Part shown: positions 22,927 through 35,033 of the stretch, in pieces
Numbering within the stretch: the stretch's first letter is position 1
Layout: every line of letters starts with the position of its first letter
Source of the DNA: Physcomitrium patens
Lineage: Eukaryota; Streptophyta; Bryopsida; Funariales; Funariaceae
NCBI RefSeq assembly: GCF_000002425.4
Contig: NC_037271.1
Span: forward strand, 13,861,903-13,925,902
Reading direction: 5' to 3'
Length of the DNA stretch: 64,000 nucleotides
The notes under the pieces: generated by a model
The model's input: only the letters and a program-made list of their open reading frames with translations
Database searches by the model: none
Told to the model about the DNA's origin: nothing
Program-made: the position numbers and the translations under genes

Positions 22927-23830
22927 ATGAAGAGAGCAATGATACAAATGCAAGAACAATTGAGGGAGTTAATGCTTGTAATGCATCAACTCATATTACC
23001 ACCACAAGAAGCAACAAGATTGGTAGGAAGTGAAGATATAGAAATGATTGGAGCTGCTTCAACATCTGCACCAAATCATGTCCTTTCTCTTATGGTGGAA
23101 TGCCCTTCCAGTATTAGAGAACCAAGAATTGTCCTATCCAAGAAGTTTGATGGTACCGGATCCAAATTTTGAGGATTTATCAATCAAGTGCAACTTGTAA
23201 TTGAACTTCAACCCCAAAGCTATCCAACTCCAAGATTGCAAATTAGATTCATTGGTACGCTTCTTTCAGGTTCAGCACTATCGTGGTTTTCATCTTTTTT
23301 TGAACGGCGAGATCTAATATTGGATAATTTAGAGGCTTTTCTGGTAGAGTTTTGATCCATGTATGGAGAACATGATGCAATTCACATTGTAACTAATAAG
23401 ATCCATATTTTACGACTAGACAATCGATCAAGAATATTGTATGCTTCACAATTTTGACAATTTGCAACTGATATCAAATGAGATGATGCTGCACTTATTA
23501 GCCAATTTTTCTACGGATTACAATATGAGGTAAAAAAATTAATGCTCAACTTACCTGATCCTCAAACATTGAGTCAAGCAATTAACTTTGCTATGAAGTG
23601 CGATAATTACCTTTTTGAATTTCGATCTGAGAACCGTACAAGTAGACCTCAACGTTACTAAAATTCAATGGCAACACCAACACTTCTTCAACACATATAT
23701 TCGGAAGTAGAGGATATGCAAATTGATGCAATACGTTTCAAACCTCTTATTGAATAAAAAAAGACTCATCGTCGTCAAGAAGAATTATGTTTATATTGTG
23801 GAGAACCAAAACACACTGCTCAACATCTAT
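22927..23830 (+). pseudogene. A2 gag, broken
   Basis: Parallels A1 gag from the N-terminal helix to the zinc knuckle (near 23780-23828) with many stops. At 23829 the knuckle joins integrase sequence directly. Confidence 0.85.
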
Positions 23831-24180
23831 GACTTTCTACACAATCTTTGTTAAGCAAATTCAATCAGATATGTCTTTTGATCCTCTTGTTCATGATATC
23901 AAAAATAATTCTTCTAAGTCTCATGATACTTTCAAATTTGAGTTTTAAAATAATCTATTCTATTTCTACGGGCAATTATACATTCTAGAAGGTGAAGCAT
24001 AATTTTGTGATTTTCAAGCTTGTCATGACTTTCGAACAACTGAACATTTTAGATACAATAAGACTTTGAAGCTAATATTTAGAGATTTTTGGTGACTTCA
24101 AATATGGAAGGCAATTAAAGACTTTGTACAATTATATGATATTTGTTCAAGATACAAAACTCTTTGTCATTGAACTCATG
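23831..24180 (+). pseudogene. A2 integrase, left part
   Basis: Homologous to 17380-17700 of A1, covering the sequence before and through the zinc-binding region, with several stops. It ends at the C1 insertion. Confidence 0.82.
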
Positions 24181-24702
24181 TGAAACAAAACCAGTCTATC
24201 TTCAGAGTCTAAGATTCTCTAAGCCACATAAAAACTCATTACAAAGTAGGATAAAATCGACTAAAAAAAATTGAATAGAACTAAACAAAATAGGATACAA
24301 ATGACAAAACTGTATAAATAGAAATAGAACTAAATAGAACTAAATAGAAAGATGTAAAATCAAAGTTTATTAAGAGAAAATGTTCAAAGCCATATCAAAT
24401 CAAATATCCAAAATGTCCTAGCTAGTCTTATTTATATTTTATTTTTCTATCTTGGACTTTTTAGAATATTCTTTGATGATAGACTTCACTTAGATAACCA
24501 CCCTAAACTTCTTCTAGAAGGTTCTATAGTGGACTTGACCTAGATAACTGCCCTTAGTTTTTTCTAGAATGTTCTATTGTGGATCCTATATGGTCCACTA
24601 ATCTTGTCCTAATTTTAGAACTTCCATAAGTTTTGAAGCATGGTTCCAACTATCTATTCATATATGTTAACAATAAAAATATCTTATTTATACCTCATTA
24701 TA
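24181..24702 (-). repeat. C1 3' LTR
   Basis: Matches 30996-31525 over its full length, including the run CATCTTCAGAGTCTAAGATT near one end. Confidence 0.9.
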
Positions 24703-25877
24703 ATTAATCTACTTTTATTAATAGATAATATCTTTGTTTTGCTCTCAATGGTATTTCCAAATTGTTTCATGGAAATGATTTAGATTTTGTGCAAATTCTT
24801 ATGTTGTATTGTAGATGGAATAACCTTTCTAAAGAACTTTGTATTGAAGTTGTAGACATCTACTATCATAGCAAAGGTAGCAATGCTCTAAAATATTGTC
24901 TACTTCATATTTTTATTGGTCATCAACTATAGCTGGTGGTGGTGGTAGTTGGTATTGATTTAAAAAGCGATTTGGCTCAATATAAAATTCCTTCAATTGC
25001 CAAATATAGACAATTGTATAGACCCAAATGTGTCACAAAAGCTTAGGGTAGTATGTGATATTAAAAATCAGTATATAAATATAAAAAGGTCTAAGCCATC
25101 AAAGTATCAATTTATGAATTTGGATTGATGTAATAAGTGGTAAGTTGGTGTTAGAAAATAACACATGATCATCCTCCCAAAAGATCTCGTATTGCCAATG
25201 GCTATCCACATATTACTTTTGTCGATTATGTGTAATAAGGAGGTGGTGCTATGCCACTTGTAAGGCTATTATAAGTTATTGTATAAACTCCTCCGTTATT
25301 AGATTATTGGTGTTGATAGAGTGATAGAGAGTTGCTAGCGTAATTGGATGCTGACTAGAGTTAAGAAAAAATGGTGAATGATCGGTACTTTTTTGAATAC
25401 TAACAGTGTAAGTAAACTCCAAGGATGTCAAGTATTCATCTCAATCATTATGATGAACTACTATAAATGCCCATTATGTATCTTCAAAGGTCTAATTTGC
25501 ATGCTTTGTTTGTCTATCTATTTGGAGATAAAAGGCTATATATATGTCAAGTTGTGTACGTAGTAGCTTGAACAAAGCTTGCCAAAAGCTTTTAGTTGTC
25601 ATGTTGTAACATGACTATATGGTGAAAGATGATAATATGGATCTTATTATAGAAGAGTCAAGTTAAAAAAAAAGAAAGGTAAAAAAATATGGATAAAACA
25701 TAGGAAGGTAATAAAACTTTTAGTAGTAATGTTGTCCTTTTAGAAAAAATAGCTTCTATTTACTTTGTAGGACCAAAAATAAGGCAAAATAAGATAGATT
25801 GAAAAAATAAATGATATAGACATCTTTAGGAGGAAGTTAAGAGTAAATTCTAGTAAAAATTACTTAAAAAAACTAAA
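24703..25877 (-). other. C1 internal sequence, unrecognised
   Basis: Lies where the integrase C-terminus and untranslated 3' region of C1 should be. I find no alignable coding motif on either strand. The plus-strand frame at 25378-25563 is probably chance. Confidence 0.5.
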
Positions 25878-27317
25878 TGTTGATACCCAGAGAGGGCCGT
25901 TTATGAACTAGGGTCGAAATCAGATCCTGAGGCACAAAACCAAGTCTCGACGATGACTCCGGGACTCTTTGGTAAATTGGAGAATTGTTTTTGATAGCAG
26001 ATTAAATAAGATTTCTATTTTCATTGATTTTGGGTGATTTGGAGTTGATATGACTTTGTAAGAGCTTTGCAAAGTTAAGGTTGGTTTCAGATGATTTGGG
26101 TTTTATGAAATAAAATAGAGTTTACGTTTTGGGTGATTTCAAGAGTTTTGTAATAGATCTATAGGTAAAATTTTGTGGATTTATGATTATAGTTTTTTTT
26201 AAAATATGTCGTGAATTTGAGATCGATCTAACGATTTTGTGGGTGAATTGAGGGATATTGAGGTTTAAGTGGGTCAAGGTCTCAGAAAGTAGAATTTTAG
26301 GTCTAGTGGGGGTTTTTAATATTTCTTGCAATCTACTAGTTGGATTGAAGTGAAACTTACATGGGAGGATATAAGACTTGTTTTTATATGTGTATGAGAA
26401 TTTTGAGATCAATCAAACAGTGCAAAGGAGAAATATTGACTCTGGAAGATTGGCATCAAGATTGGAAAAGGAGGCCGGCCAATACCCGAGCATATTTTTG
26501 ACGTTATCGTCAATTTGGTTACTCCAATCCTTTTCAATTTTTTTGTGCTTATTTTTAACTTATTTTTTTAGAAGTATGCAAAATTTGAATTAAGATCAAT
26601 AATTTATTCATTAGTTATTGAGGTTTAAATCTGTTATAGGAATTACCAGGGTTTGGTTTAGTGTTTGGTTAGGATTTGGTTTAGGGTTTAGAGTTTGGAT
26701 TAGGGTTTGATTTAGGGTTTAGGATTTGGTTAGGATTTGGTTTAGAGTTTAGGATTTGATTAGGTTTAGTTTAGGATTTAGGATTTGAATTAGGGTTTGG
26801 TTTAGGATTTGGTTAGGATTTGATTTAGGGTTTATGGTTTAATTAGGATTTGGTTTAGGATTTAGGATTTGGATTAGGGTTTAGTTTAGAGTTTAGGATT
26901 TGGATTAGGATTTGATTAGGGTTTGATTTAGGATTTAGTTGGGGTTTGGTTTAAGATTTGTTTAGGATTTGATTTAGGATTTAGGATTTTTTTAGGATTT
27001 AAGATTCAATTAGTTTTGGCCTAAAGTTTGAATGCAGTTCAATAGGATTTTAATTAGGATTAAATTAAGATTGAATTGAGATGTATTTGAGTGATATTTG
27101 TGATCATTCTAATATTTCTTTAAGAATTCTTATTATTTGTTTGAAATTTCTTTGAGATTTTTTTAAATTTGATTAAGCTTGCTTAATATTATTATGGTCT
27201 AATTATAGCATTATTACTATTCTATTAGAATTAAGATTTTGTTATTACAATTTCCATTCTTCCTTCTACAGCTAGGTGCCCAGAGCATTCTCAAGCAAGA
27301 CTTCACGTATTATGACA
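25878..27317 (+). repeat. LTR-like repeat D, copy b, with telomere-like array
   Basis: Starts TGTTGATACCC and ends TTATGACA, as an LTR would. It is less AT-rich near its start, where AGGCACAAAACC is shared with copies c and e on the opposite strand. It interrupts C1 integrase. The neighbours CTAAA and CCTTG do not match, so a target duplication is not confirmed. Likely a solo LTR of a further element. Confidence 0.6.
26640..26995 (+). repeat. Degenerate TTTAGGG-like tandem array
   Basis: About 350 bases made of GTTTAGG, GATTTAGG, GTTTGG and GGATTAGG variants, with exact TTTAGGG (the plant telomere unit) recurring. Units are of mixed length. The same place in copies d and e shows a further decayed version. 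Confidence 0.8.
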
Positions 27318-27319
27318 CC

Positions 27320-27760
27320 TTGAAGGATAGATTTCAATCTGAAATGATGACAAGAAGTAATCCATGGTAATAAAAGATAGTATTGAAGAAGATCCATGTA
27401 AGTGTTGAGACATCAATATCTAAGTGTATCATGGCCAAGTGAAGTTGCTTTGAAAGTCAATCCAGAAAGACGGCAACCACGATATGATTATGAGGCATCT
27501 TCAACAAATATGTAATGAGATTTATAGTCACTTCCTTCTAATGTAATAAAGATAGTAAAATTGACTGCAATAGTCTAGGAGACACTGCATTGCATACTTT
27601 ATTACATTGACATGACTTGTAAGAGCATACAAAAGCTCAAATATCACAATCCAAACTTGCCAAAAATCATATCCTTTAGATCCATTCTAAAATCTTTTCT
27701 CGCCTTAAATATCTAGATATTGGAATATTATGTCCCTCTTAAAATATGCATGTTTGGAAT
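27320..27760 (-). pseudogene. C1 integrase core fragment
   Basis: On the minus strand, with stops and frame changes, one reads D-F/L-I-T-Y-L, an H-I-V-V-A-V-F-L-D-x-L-S-K block and a Y-Y-H-G-L...I-I-S-D block. These match the integrase core up to its second Asp, where D-b cuts it. Confidence 0.65.
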
Positions 27761-28079
27761 ACAACATTGTCAAATACATAAATTTACTTCTTAAAATAGA
27801 ATAAGCCATTACTAAGACTATGATCTTAATATTGTATATTATCCATCTTCAATCGATTACTAACCATTTTAAAATAGATATTCTAATATATAGCTTTTTT
27901 TATTTTATATCTTTGATTATATTTGAAATGATATTATTAATAGTAATAACTTTTATCTTATCTCTTAATTTAGCTTTTAAATATAATCTTTGCGATAAGC
28001 TATTTTGCATGGTATGCTATCATCTTTGGTTGTACTCAAGTTGGATATCAAAAAGCTACAACTTTTCTTTCTAACAATG

Positions 28080-28370
28080 ATGTTGTGATTTTATATTTTT
28101 TAGATGCAAATTATATAACAAGGATTGATGGTCAGTCCAAAGTACCATTGGCTTCTCCAATAGATAGTGTCGCCATATTTTTGTGGCATATACAATTACT
28201 AATTGCTCTCAACGACATGCAAAGTAATTGCGCTCTGTCCTTCTAAGCTTGTGTGATTTATATGCCACAAATTGAAGGCTCCTACTTAAGTCTTGTTGAA
28301 GGACCACTCCAATAGCAAAGTTAGAAGTATCAATGTTAAATATACAAGGAAGGTTGGAATCATATGGTTA
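28080..28370 (-). pseudogene. C1 RNase H fragment
   Basis: Minus-strand residues S-N-F-A-I-G-V-V-L-Q-Q, L-R-R-T-E-R-N-Y and K-I-W-R-H-Y-L match the Ty3 RNase H, with several stops. Confidence 0.75.
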
Positions 28371-28699
28371 TAATATTAGAGCAGTAATAAGTATTTTTTT
28401 TAACCTATTAAAAGTACTTTGCTACTCCAATTTCTATTCAAATAGGGCATCTTTTCCTAATAGATTTGTCAATGAAATAATAATGTGTATAAATTGTCAA
28501 ATAAAACAGCAATAATATCTAACAACGGGGATTTTAGAAGCATCTTTGAGGATTGTTCAATTCTTTATTATTCGGCTCCATACACATGCTTCTGGACAAC
28601 ACCACATATGTTAAAAAGGTGACTTCTAACTTCCAAAGTTCACATTTTGATTGCCTGCAATAGAAGTGACTATCATGTAGCTGGTACAGCATTTTTCAT

Positions 28700-29330
28700 A
28701 AGTATTGCCCATGCTCTTCACAAGTTTTATTATATATGAGGATACCATCAATAAAAATAACTACATACTTATTCAAAAGGTCTTAAAATAATTTATTTAT
28801 GTGATCTATGAAAGAAGCTAAAGCATTGATGAGGCTAAAAGGTAAAATAAGCCATTCAAAATATTTTTATAGTACATACAAAATACCATCTTTTCAATAT
28901 CCTCTCTTCCAATAGCTATGTGCCAATATTCACTCTGAAGATCCAATTTGCTTAAGATGTTCACATCTTGAAGTTGATCAAGAAGTTCATCTATGCATAG
29001 AAGTAGATATGTATTTTTAATAGTCTGCTTATTAAGGCCTTGATAGTTAATGCAAACCTAAAGTCTACCATCCTTCTTTGTTGCAAAGAGTACAAGTGCT
29101 CTTTACAGTGATGTACTTTTTTGAATGAAGCCTTTCTCTAAGAGTTTGTTTAATATTTTTTACAGTTCTTTAAGTTCATTTGGTGTTAGGCAATAAATTA
29201 ATCAACTTTTTGATTTGGCTCCAAATAATTGTTTTATTTGAAAGGAAGAACCTTAATCAGAAGGCATGCCACTAGATAGGACGGTTAGAAAGACATCTTG
29301 ATATTCTTATATAAGTTGTTCTATCCATCC
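28700..29330 (-). pseudogene. C1 reverse transcriptase fragment
   Basis: Minus-strand K-L-D-L-Q-S-E-Y-W-H-I-A-I (near 28960-28910) matches the catalytic Asp region, and F-I-D-G-I-L-I-Y (near 28740) is a decayed YxDD box. Many stops. Confidence 0.8.
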
Positions 29331-29499
29331 TGCTCCTTTGGTTGTCTTTCCTATTACTAACGCAAAATTTGAAACTACCATATATATTAATTACTTATGC
29401 TATTTTTTTCTTCTTCATAAAAGTCATTCCTATAAGTAAGTCTTTAGTTGCATATTTTTTTCTTCTTCACTCAATGTGCAAGTATAAAGAATCATCTTG

Positions 29500-30620
29500 T
29501 GTCCACCATTTTTGAAGAAGATTATTTTTGCTATCCAATCAACTTGCTTATTTTCTACCTCTAGCTATGGCATATCAAGGATAATATCATATCTTAGCTT
29601 TGTTACCTTGAACCTCTCTCTTAGGACATAGGTGTTAGTCAAACTTAAAGATTCTTCTTTACATATGTCATTTAAAATATTCTCTCGATTACTTATAAGG
29701 TATATGCTTCTTTCTTTGATTATCTTAATTTTAAACTTAAGTTACTTGGTAATTTTAGTCAAGATGTAATTTTTTGTAGAGCTACAATATACAAGTACTC
29801 AACATGGTTGTCTTCTTAGTAGTCCCATTAGGTATATCAATTGATTCTTTTTATAGTTATCTAAGGCCATGCCATTTGCCTCTAAGAAACAATAATTATT
29901 TCCAATACTAGCCCTTGGCACTTTTATTGAGGAGCCTCATTTCTCTACTCTATCTCGTTATTGACTTGATGAGTCTCAAGATTGTGAAATTCTCTTTTTT
30001 TTGTTGGTTATTGAATTTTAACATTTTGAACAACCTTTGATCTCATGGCCTAACTCTTGACATTAGAAATATAATCCCTTTTGCACTAATATTTTTTAAC
30101 TTTGTGGTGTCAATGATCCTTGTAGGGCATCAATTTCTATTAGCATTGGTTGTTGTGTCATAATATTAGATAGCGGCATAGGACATTGTGTTATAGGTTG
30201 TGTTCTACAATTTTTGAAATCTATAGCATTGACTTTCTTTGCAATCCTAATTGCCTCTTCAAATATTTTTCAATCCTTTAGTTCCACCTTTTATTAGATT
30301 CCAAGTTTTAAACCCCATAGAAATCAATCCATCATCTCTGCCTCTGATATATTATTAATTTAGAAACATAAAAATTTGAATTAGAATATATAAACTTACA
30401 TCGACTTAGATTGTATAAGATTCATCAATCAATTGTATACTATCTTTTTAGCATTGAGAAGCCAAAATTGATTTTTAAATTTGGTCTCAAATTCTTTTCA
30501 AATACAAAATCTTTCTTGAGCTCCATCACTTTAAATTCAATATTTTTACCAAATAGCTACTGCATCTGTCATAATTCTTTTAGTGGTATTTGTCCTAGAT
30601 AGTTGGAGGTATTGTCACAT
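29500..30620 (-). pseudogene. C1 gag and protease fragments
   Basis: Near 30050 a knuckle-like C-Q-E-L-G-H-E-I-K-G-C (first Cys lost) ends the gag, preceded by I-F-E-E-A-I-R-I-A. Near 29600-29540 the residues Y-D-I-I-L-D-M-P-stop-L...Q-V-D-W-I fit the end of an aspartic protease. All broken. Confidence 0.65.
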
Positions 30621-30995
30621 GTTGAAGAGCCATTGATATATATCTTCTTGTCTAAAAGTTCCAAAGTATGTACTAGGCTTACTCAATTTCAACCTAACAG
30701 ATGTCAACTTCTTTATCCTAGAGGCTTGTATTTATCCTTGCAAAGTAACTATCTGGTCTAAGAGATGTTGTATTTGAGCCTTCATCTAAGATTATTCTTC
30801 TATATATTCCATATTGTAATTTCTTAATTGGACTCTACTATTGTAATGCCTTCTCACCTTTTGGTTGATTTTTTTTGGAATAGCTCATAATAGCCTCAAT
30901 ACAATATCCAGTGTAACCACAATAGTTGACCTTGAACTAGATGATGGCTATTGACACACTACAAAAGAGTAATCTAATACTTGCACTAATACCAA

Positions 30996-31525
30996 TGAAA
31001 TAAGATTAGTCCATCTTCAGAGTCTAAGATTCTTCTAATCCGTAGCTACATAAAACCTCATCACAAAGTAAGACAAAAGGGACAACAATAAAACTAAATA
31101 GAACTAAATAGAATAGGATGCAAAAGGCAAAATTATGTAAATAAAAATAGAATAAAACAAAATTGAATAGGAAGATGCAAATCCAAAATTTATTAAGAGA
31201 GAATGTCTGAAGCCATATTTAATTAAATGCCTAAAAGACCCTTGTCAATCTTATTTATACTTTGTTCTACTACCCTAGATTTTTTGGAATGTTCTTAGAT
31301 AATGGATCTTATTTAGATAACCATCCTAAATTTCTTTTAGAAGGTTCTATGGTAGGTCCTACATAAGTAATCATCCTAAATTCTTTTTAAAATGTTCTAT
31401 GGTGGATCCTATATGGTCCACTAACTTAGCCCTAATTCTAGAACTTCTATAACTTTTCAAATATGGTTTCAACTATTTATCCTTATATATCAATAATACA
31501 AATATCTTATCTATACCTCATTACA
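30996..31525 (-). repeat. C1 5' LTR
   Basis: On the minus strand it is followed at once by TTGGTATTAGTGCAAG, a decayed iMet-type primer site (30980-30995). Confidence 0.88.
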
Positions 31526-32465
31526 TTATGGACTTCTTCAGCCATTAGTTATTCTAGAATAACAATGGTCTTCTATTTCTTTGGATTTTATTATGAATCT
31601 CTTAATCTTAATTTTATAAAATTCTATATTTGTGATAGTAGATCATTTTATCAAATTGATTTATTTTTTACTATATATAAAATCTATCACAAGTAAAGAA
31701 ATGGCTAAGCTTTATCTTAGCAACATCTATTACTATCATGAATTATTCAAAGATAATATATCAAATAGGAGGATTCAATTTATATCAAGATTTTAGAGAA
31801 TCCTTTTTAAGATTTCAAAGTTGGATATAAAGCTCTCTTTGGCTTTTCATCCTCAAATTGATGGGAAAACAAAATGGGTGAATCAAATTTTGGAGCAATA
31901 TTTGAGGTACACTATCAACTATTATCAAGATGATTGGATAATTTTTTTACCATTGGCAAAGTTTACATATAATAATTTGATACATTCTTCTACTCAACAA
32001 ACACCTTTCTTTACCAATTATGACTATCATCTATGACTTGATACTTTTGACCTTTCAAAAGTTGATAATCCTACTGCAAATGATTTGGAATTTTTTTTGA
32101 TAGAACTACATGTAACAATGAAGGTACAATTAAAGGAAGCTCAAGAACGACAAAAGATCAATATGGATGCCTATTGCAAGGAACAACCACAATTCAATGT
32201 GAGTCATAAGGTATGGCTACTTCATTGCAATATGAGAACTACTCATTCGTGTAAAAAGTTAGACTATTCTAAACTTAAACCTTTTTTTATTTGTGAACAA
32301 GTCAATTTTGATGCTTATGGCTTATATCTATTGGAGTCTATGAAAATCCATCATATATTTCATGTATCTCTTCTTAAGTCATATACAATAATGAATAATT
32401 TGGAAAGAAGATACAAGATAGTATTCTATCTTTTATTCTTGTTTGGCAATTTTGTATATTTGTGA
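31526..32465 (+). pseudogene. A2 integrase, right part
   Basis: Continues A2 integrase from the region before the core Asp to the C-terminal S-M-K-I-H-H-I-F-H-V-S-L-L-K motif. Stops are frequent. Frames 31821-32036 and 32085-32465 are the longest pieces. The chromodomain segment is deleted: sequence jumps from the match to A1 18600 to that of A1 18855. Confidence 0.85.
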
Positions 32466-32479
32466 TGCCAAAAAGTTAA

Positions 32480-32897
32480 AGAACTAACATCCAGCAAATT
32501 CAATTCAAGAGCTATGACTTGTTGACTTACCAAAAAAAATATTATATTTATTACAATACTTAAGATGATGTAATTAAGATGAAGATCCTCAAGAATAAAA
32601 TACCTTTCTTCAAATAAATAGTAAGATACAATATATTTGATATCATGACCTTGGAAGAAATTCCTAATATTTGATAATTTTATTTAAGGTTGAAATGATT
32701 CTTGATGGTGTTCCAAATATTTTATTTGAAAGAAGTTGCAAAGGCCATTACAAAAATCAAATAAAAAGGTGGTCTTCCCACCTAGGTTTGAAATACTATC
32801 AATGGCTAAGAGGACCTATCAACCATCTTTAAAGAGAAGAAAGATCAAAGTATGTGGCAAATGTAATTTGCCACATCTTAGATTTTTTTAATATGTG
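32480..32897 (+). pseudogene. Accessory ORF relic of A2
   Basis: Base-level match to A1 18910-19332 with many transitions and stops. The match spans the whole ORF, including the W-x-H-D-L-G, D-G-V-P-N-I-L-F-E and R-G-P-I-N-H blocks. Confidence 0.82.
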
Positions 32898-32938
32898 ATG
32901 ATTACTCCTTAAGAATTCATCCCTAGAAGGTAGGATAA

Positions 32939-33461
32939 TATCACAGACATATATATTTATTATGATATTTACTTATATGATTAAATATAAATAAATAAAA
33001 ATAGATTTATTTCATAATATTTTTTTAGAAAAGCTTCCTAAAAGCTTTATAGATGTTGTTTTGACTTTGTAGTTGATTGATAGGATAGAAACATAGTCAA
33101 TAACTTAACTACGTATTAGTTGCTTAAAAAACAAACTAATTATATGGCGTACATATAAAAAAATTACTTTGTAAGTTTAAATATGTGTCTTGCAAAGTCA
33201 ACATATTTTGGAGATCTTATATGATATCGCCATATAGCTCTTATTTAAGAATATATATAGAGGCAAGCGTGAAATCTTCTTCATTCTTGTCAATGCCTTT
33301 TTAGTCCTTAGTCTTGTTTCAAGACTTTTTATTTTTTTTTGTTTTTGTTTTTGGCAATAGCCATTTTAATTTAATACTATACCTTTGAATGACTTTCTAG
33401 TTCTTTTGAGTAATATAAGAGTGTATTGAGGATTTCTTTCTTTGAGCTTCATGCCTTAATA
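32939..33461 (+). repeat. A2 3' LTR
   Basis: Begins TATCACAG (from TGTCACGG) after a decayed purine tract and ends CTTAATA. The TATA box is kept, and the hairpin is degraded. Confidence 0.8.
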
Positions 33462-33697
33462 AAGTGTTAGGTAGAAAATAAATATAGATAGATTTGATAA
33501 TATTTTATTGAAGAGCTTCTTAGAAGCTTTATAGATGTAGATTTGACTTTATACATGTTTGTAGTTAATTAATAGGTTAGAAACTTAGCCAACAAATTAC
33601 TCAAGTATAATAAATATTAACAATTTGTGGTACAAATTGGCCATGTGGTGCACATGTAGGAAATTTGACTTATAAGTTAAACACATTATTATACTAC
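33462..33697 (+). repeat. Truncated A-family LTR
   Basis: Matches the LTR interior from about base 50 on (AGCTTCTTAGAAGC region, then the GTGGTACA-like block) and breaks off where D copy c begins. It directly abuts the A2 3' LTR. Confidence 0.7.
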
Positions 33698-35033
33698 ATA
33701 TCAAATTCTAAATCCTAAAAAAACCTTAATTAAATCTTAAATCTTGTATTGAATCTTGATAAAATCTTAAGAAAACTTTAAATCTTAAAAAATTCTTTAA
33801 TCAATTCTACAATATATTGAAACTTTCATAATTAATAATTCAACTATAAATTTTGACTATATATTTTTTTATATCTTAACAACTTAATTGATGACAAGCA
33901 CAAATAATTTTATGAAGATTGAATTTACTAAATAGAAAATAAATTCTATAATTTTCATAGATATACATATTGATTCCAATAGTTATTTAGACATTATGAA
34001 TAGATAAAAGTATGTTAGTTTAATAATATCCTATAGAAAAGCTTTCTAGAAGCTTCATAGATGCAGTTTCATCTTTATACATGTCTATAAGTAATTAACA
34101 GGTTAAAAACTTGGCAAACAAATTAACCACATGTCATACATATTAATAGCTTGTGATACAAGCTAATAATATGACACACACATAGGAAACTTACCTTACA
34201 AGTTAAGACACATGTCTTACAAATTGGCATCTGTTGAAGGTCCTATAAAATATTGTCAAGTAGCTTTTAGTCAGATAGTATATATAAAAGCAAGAATGTA
34301 GCCTTCTTTACTCTTTTCAATGTCTTTCTAGTCCTTAATCTTATTTTAAAACTTTTAAGTCTTCTTTTTTTAGCAATAATTATTTTAATTTTAATATTAT
34401 ATTAATTTTGAATGAATATCTATTTTATTTGAATTATACAAGAGTATATTGAATTTTTGATTCTTTAAGATTCATATCTTTGACAATAATCTATTCAAGT
34501 GTTGGTTGGCTTCTTTTTCTACTCTTGATCTTCTAGCACTAATATATCTTAATTTCATAGTCCAATGGCTCTCAAATTATACACGATTGTTAAAAATCAA
34601 GTTTAATACTAATATAAAAATATTTAGTTCAATTTAACTAAAAAATTATTGCAAAACTTTAAAACTCTCATTAATCAACAAAACTCTAATGTTTAGAATT
34701 TAAATAAATTAAAATATAAATTCAATAATAATTATCCAATTAATTTTTTTTGTCTCTAAATCAACTATTCATTGCTCATAATTCTTTAAAGTATATTTTT
34801 TTTTATATTTTTCAAAATCCAAAGTCACTCTAAAATAATTGTGATAATACAAAGCCTTTATGAAGTCATTATATATTCAAATTACTCAAAATCAATACCC
34901 AAAGATCCTCTTTTATTTTTATTTCAAAACTCATTCTTCAATCAATTAAAGAATCTTAGAATTTCTATAAGTATGTGATTTTGTGCCTTGAGGTTTGATT
35001 TCAATCCTAATTTTTAACTAGTCATGTTTCAAT
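33698..35033 (-). repeat. LTR-like repeat D, copy c, inverted
   Basis: Reverse-oriented copy: a CCTAAA/TCTTAAA-rich stretch near 33700-33800 is the complement of the telomere-like array, and TTTTGTGCCTTGAGG near 34983 is the complement of the D start region. An A-family LTR (about 33960-34485) splits it. Confidence 0.6.
33960..34485 (+). repeat. A-family solo LTR inside D copy c
   Basis: Near full-length LTR ending CTTTGACA at 34485, with a perfect heat-shock-like triplet (34044-34056) and TATA box. The left edge is approximate and no target duplication was resolved. D sequence resumes on the far side. Confidence 0.75.

Larger units (their letters stand above)
24181..31525 (-). mobile_element. 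Element C1: antisense Ty3/gypsy element inside A2 integrase
   Basis: LTRs of 522 bp (24181-24702) and 530 bp (30996-31525), ends TG...CA. TCATG (24176-24180) and TTATG (31526-31530) form a 5-bp target duplication with one transition. A2 integrase reads on across the join when one copy is removed. Coding is on the minus strand: gag 30.6-30.05, protease end near 29.57, RT 29.3-28.7, RNase H 28.37-28.08, integrase 27.76-27.32 kb. All frames are heavily broken, and the D-b repeat interrupts the integrase. Confidence 0.88.
22179..33461 (+). mobile_element. Element A2: internally deleted chromovirus, split by C1
   Basis: Left LTR (22179-22698), gag, then a jump from the gag zinc knuckle straight to the integrase N-terminus near 23830, so protease, RT and RNase H are gone. 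Integrase is cut at 24180 by C1 and resumes at 31526. The accessory ORF relic (32480-32897) and right LTR (from 32939) follow. The left end disrupts the RT of B2. I could not match a target duplication: TTAAA precedes the left LTR but the right end is eroded. Confidence 0.85.

Noticed and set aside
26640..26995. True telomere or chromosome-fusion point
   Set aside because: Units vary in length and sequence, the array lies inside a repeat found in other copies, and both flanks are transposon DNA.
26640..26995. CRISPR-like repeat array
   Set aside because: No constant repeat with unique spacers; units are contiguous variants in a plant-like genome.
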